In this document: positions 62,520-64,000 of the stretch, in pieces
Layout: each line of letters starts with the position of its first letter
Position numbering within the stretch: the first letter of the stretch is position 1
Source: Centroberyx gerrardi
Taxonomy: Eukaryota > Chordata > Actinopteri > Beryciformes > Berycidae
Assembly (NCBI RefSeq): GCF_048128805.1
Contig: NC_136016.1
Coordinates: forward strand, 16,264,676-16,328,675
Direction: 5' to 3'
Length of the DNA stretch: 64,000 nt
The notes under the pieces: model-generated
Told to the model about the DNA's origin: nothing
The model's database searches: none
What the model saw: the letters and a program-made list of their open reading frames with translations, nothing else
Program-made: the position numbers and the translations under genes

Positions 62520-63281
62520 GTTAATGCAGAACACAGACTACAGTAACATTAGATTACATTAGTAACAAAAGCTACGACTCCAAATATGTTTTCATGTACA
62601 TTTGATCTTTTTTCACTTTAATTGATTCTTGTATTGCCCTGTTTGTCTTTGTGGTATCATTATTCAATTTGTAAGATATGTGTGCTCTTCATTGTGTAAT
62701 AAATGTTTTTATTTTTATACAAGTCCTTCTTGAAAATGTCAATGAGAAACAGCCATATAAATAAAGGATACATTTAAATAGCTTCATAGCTTCTGGCTAG
62801 TAGTAGCCTTTGATTGTGATGATGATTGCTAAGGATGCTAACAAGCCATTTCTTGGGAGGCTGAAGGGCACAACTTGTTTCCCATGTTGTTGTTGTTGTT
62901 GTTGTTGTTTTTTTTACCTTTATTTATCCAGAAGGAGTTTACCTGCCAACGGGAACAAGTGGGAAGCCACAAGGTTCATTGCAAGAATGACACATCATGT
63001 CCAAACAGCACTGCAGTCTATAGCTGAATTAGCTGGGGAAATGAACACCTGCATATCATAAAGCACACAGCCTTTCTCAAAGTGTAAGTTTGTTCTTTCC
63101 AAGACAATTTGGGAATAACGTTCTCCACAAGGTCACCTGAATGTCAATGTCAAAGACTTTTAAAATATATAAAGACGTTTCTTCAGCAGCTGAGTGTTAG
63201 CTGAGGACGTTTGGGCATGCTCATTTTTCACCAACATTTTGTATTTTTGGAGCCAGAGTTTGTTTGCGTGGTAGAGTTATG

Positions 63282-63712
63282 GTGCATTCCATTGGAAGTA
63301 TGCGTTCCAGTGCGTCTTCTCGGGAAAACATGGACGCAACAGCCTTTGCCCATTAACGTTAACGGCAGCTATCTGACAGCTCTAGTTACGTTAGCAGGCG
63401 AGTTCATACAGCAAAGACTTCTATCTATTAACGAAGCGCAAGTCAACTGAATTACGTTACAAATGGAAACTACAAAGTTGTTACAACACGTTTTCATAAC
63501 ACAAAAACTACATATCAAGTAAAATCAAGTTTTATTAAGTACAAGTTGATGCTGTGATGTCAGCTGTGTTTATGTTGGACAACTCGGGCGGAAATAATTT
63601 TGTCCGACTTTCCGACTGGGAACTCCAACTTGAACGACCGTTCCTTTGCACTTTTCCCTGTTGGAAATTGGAAGTTGTTTTTCTCCGAGTTCCGAGTTCA
63701 ATGGAATGCAGC
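63282..63712. repeat. possible non-autonomous element with imperfect terminal inverted repeats
   Basis: Left end GTGCATTCCATTGGAA and right end TTCAATGGAATGCAGC are imperfect inverted complements. The interior has GGAACTCCAACTTGAACG and TCCGAGTTCCGAGTTC motifs. A target duplication is not clear. Confidence 0.4.
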
Positions 63713-64000
63713 TTTAAAGGGTGGAGCAGGTGGACTTGGGGTGAACGGTGAAGGCCGTAACTGCAGGAGAACCCAGCCCACATTGCCTTATATGGCCATA
63801 AATCACACCCACAGGTAGCCAGGCACTGTGGTTCATACTGCTGGCCAAGGACAGGATTATGCAGATGTAACACACTGAAATTCACGCTACTGCGATTATA
63901 ACTTGTAGAACTTCTTGTATAAAATAATTATTGACTTTATGGATGGACCTTGCCTTGAACCCATTGACTTATATTGAGGTGGGTGGAGTTTCAAGTTGTT

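Larger units (their letters stand above)
62103..64000. other. non-coding tail of the window with repeats
   Basis: Contains an (AC)n array at 62481-62517, a GTT run at about 62886-62909, and an inverted-repeat element at about 63282-63712. A tiny minus-strand candidate exon is discussed in the findings. No gene is recognised. Confidence 0.5.

Overview
The window is vertebrate, almost certainly teleost fish, nuclear DNA. All genes are split by GT-AG introns, CA/GA/TATC microsatellites are abundant, deletion-derived Tc1 and hAT elements sit in introns, and the encoded proteins are vertebrate families. One of them looks like calymmin, a notochord-sheath matrix protein described in zebrafish. I see no bacterial, organellar or viral gene content, no tRNA or rRNA gene and no CRISPR array.

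Layout. (1) 1-16450, plus strand: the 3' part of a very large glycine/tyrosine-rich extracellular matrix gene (probable calymmin, cmn). At least 43 exons are visible. Most are 39-72 nt and every one I could phase is a phase 1-1 cassette. The 5' end lies outside the window. (2) 17567-20323, plus: paqr4, three coding exons, with a 339-bp hAT-type MITE in its second intron. (3) 21297-26952, minus: pelo (pelota, ribosome rescue), 13 coding exons, 385 aa. (4) 27786-33074, plus: ppp1ca (protein phosphatase 1 alpha catalytic subunit), 7 exons, 325 aa, head-to-head with pelo across about 0.8 kb. (5) 33.9-42.4 kb: a gene-poor stretch with one candidate minus-strand exon. (6) 42659-54787, plus: atp2a1 (fast-muscle SERCA1 calcium pump), 22 common exons plus an optional 45-nt stop-bearing exon and a last exon. 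(7) 55699-59988, minus: a SULT1-like cytosolic sulfotransferase, 7 exons, tail-to-tail with atp2a1. (8) 60-64 kb: mostly non-coding, with a Tc1-derived element, another inverted-repeat element and two short orphan exon candidates.

The genes are not a functional operon; they are neighbours. The order does carry evolutionary information: matrix gene-paqr4 matches human 16p13.3 (GREP1 near PAQR4) and atp2a1-sult1 matches human 16p11.2, while pelo and ppp1ca have human counterparts elsewhere.

The most unusual material is in the matrix gene. Its cassettes form distinct repeat grammars. One long exon contains a ladder of in-phase alternative 5' splice sites, several of the rare GC-AG type, which explains an apparent frameshift at its end. 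In pelo, one 75-nt exon follows a (UG)58 array, and the next acceptor follows a (CU)60 array, so microsatellites occupy the splice-acceptor regions.
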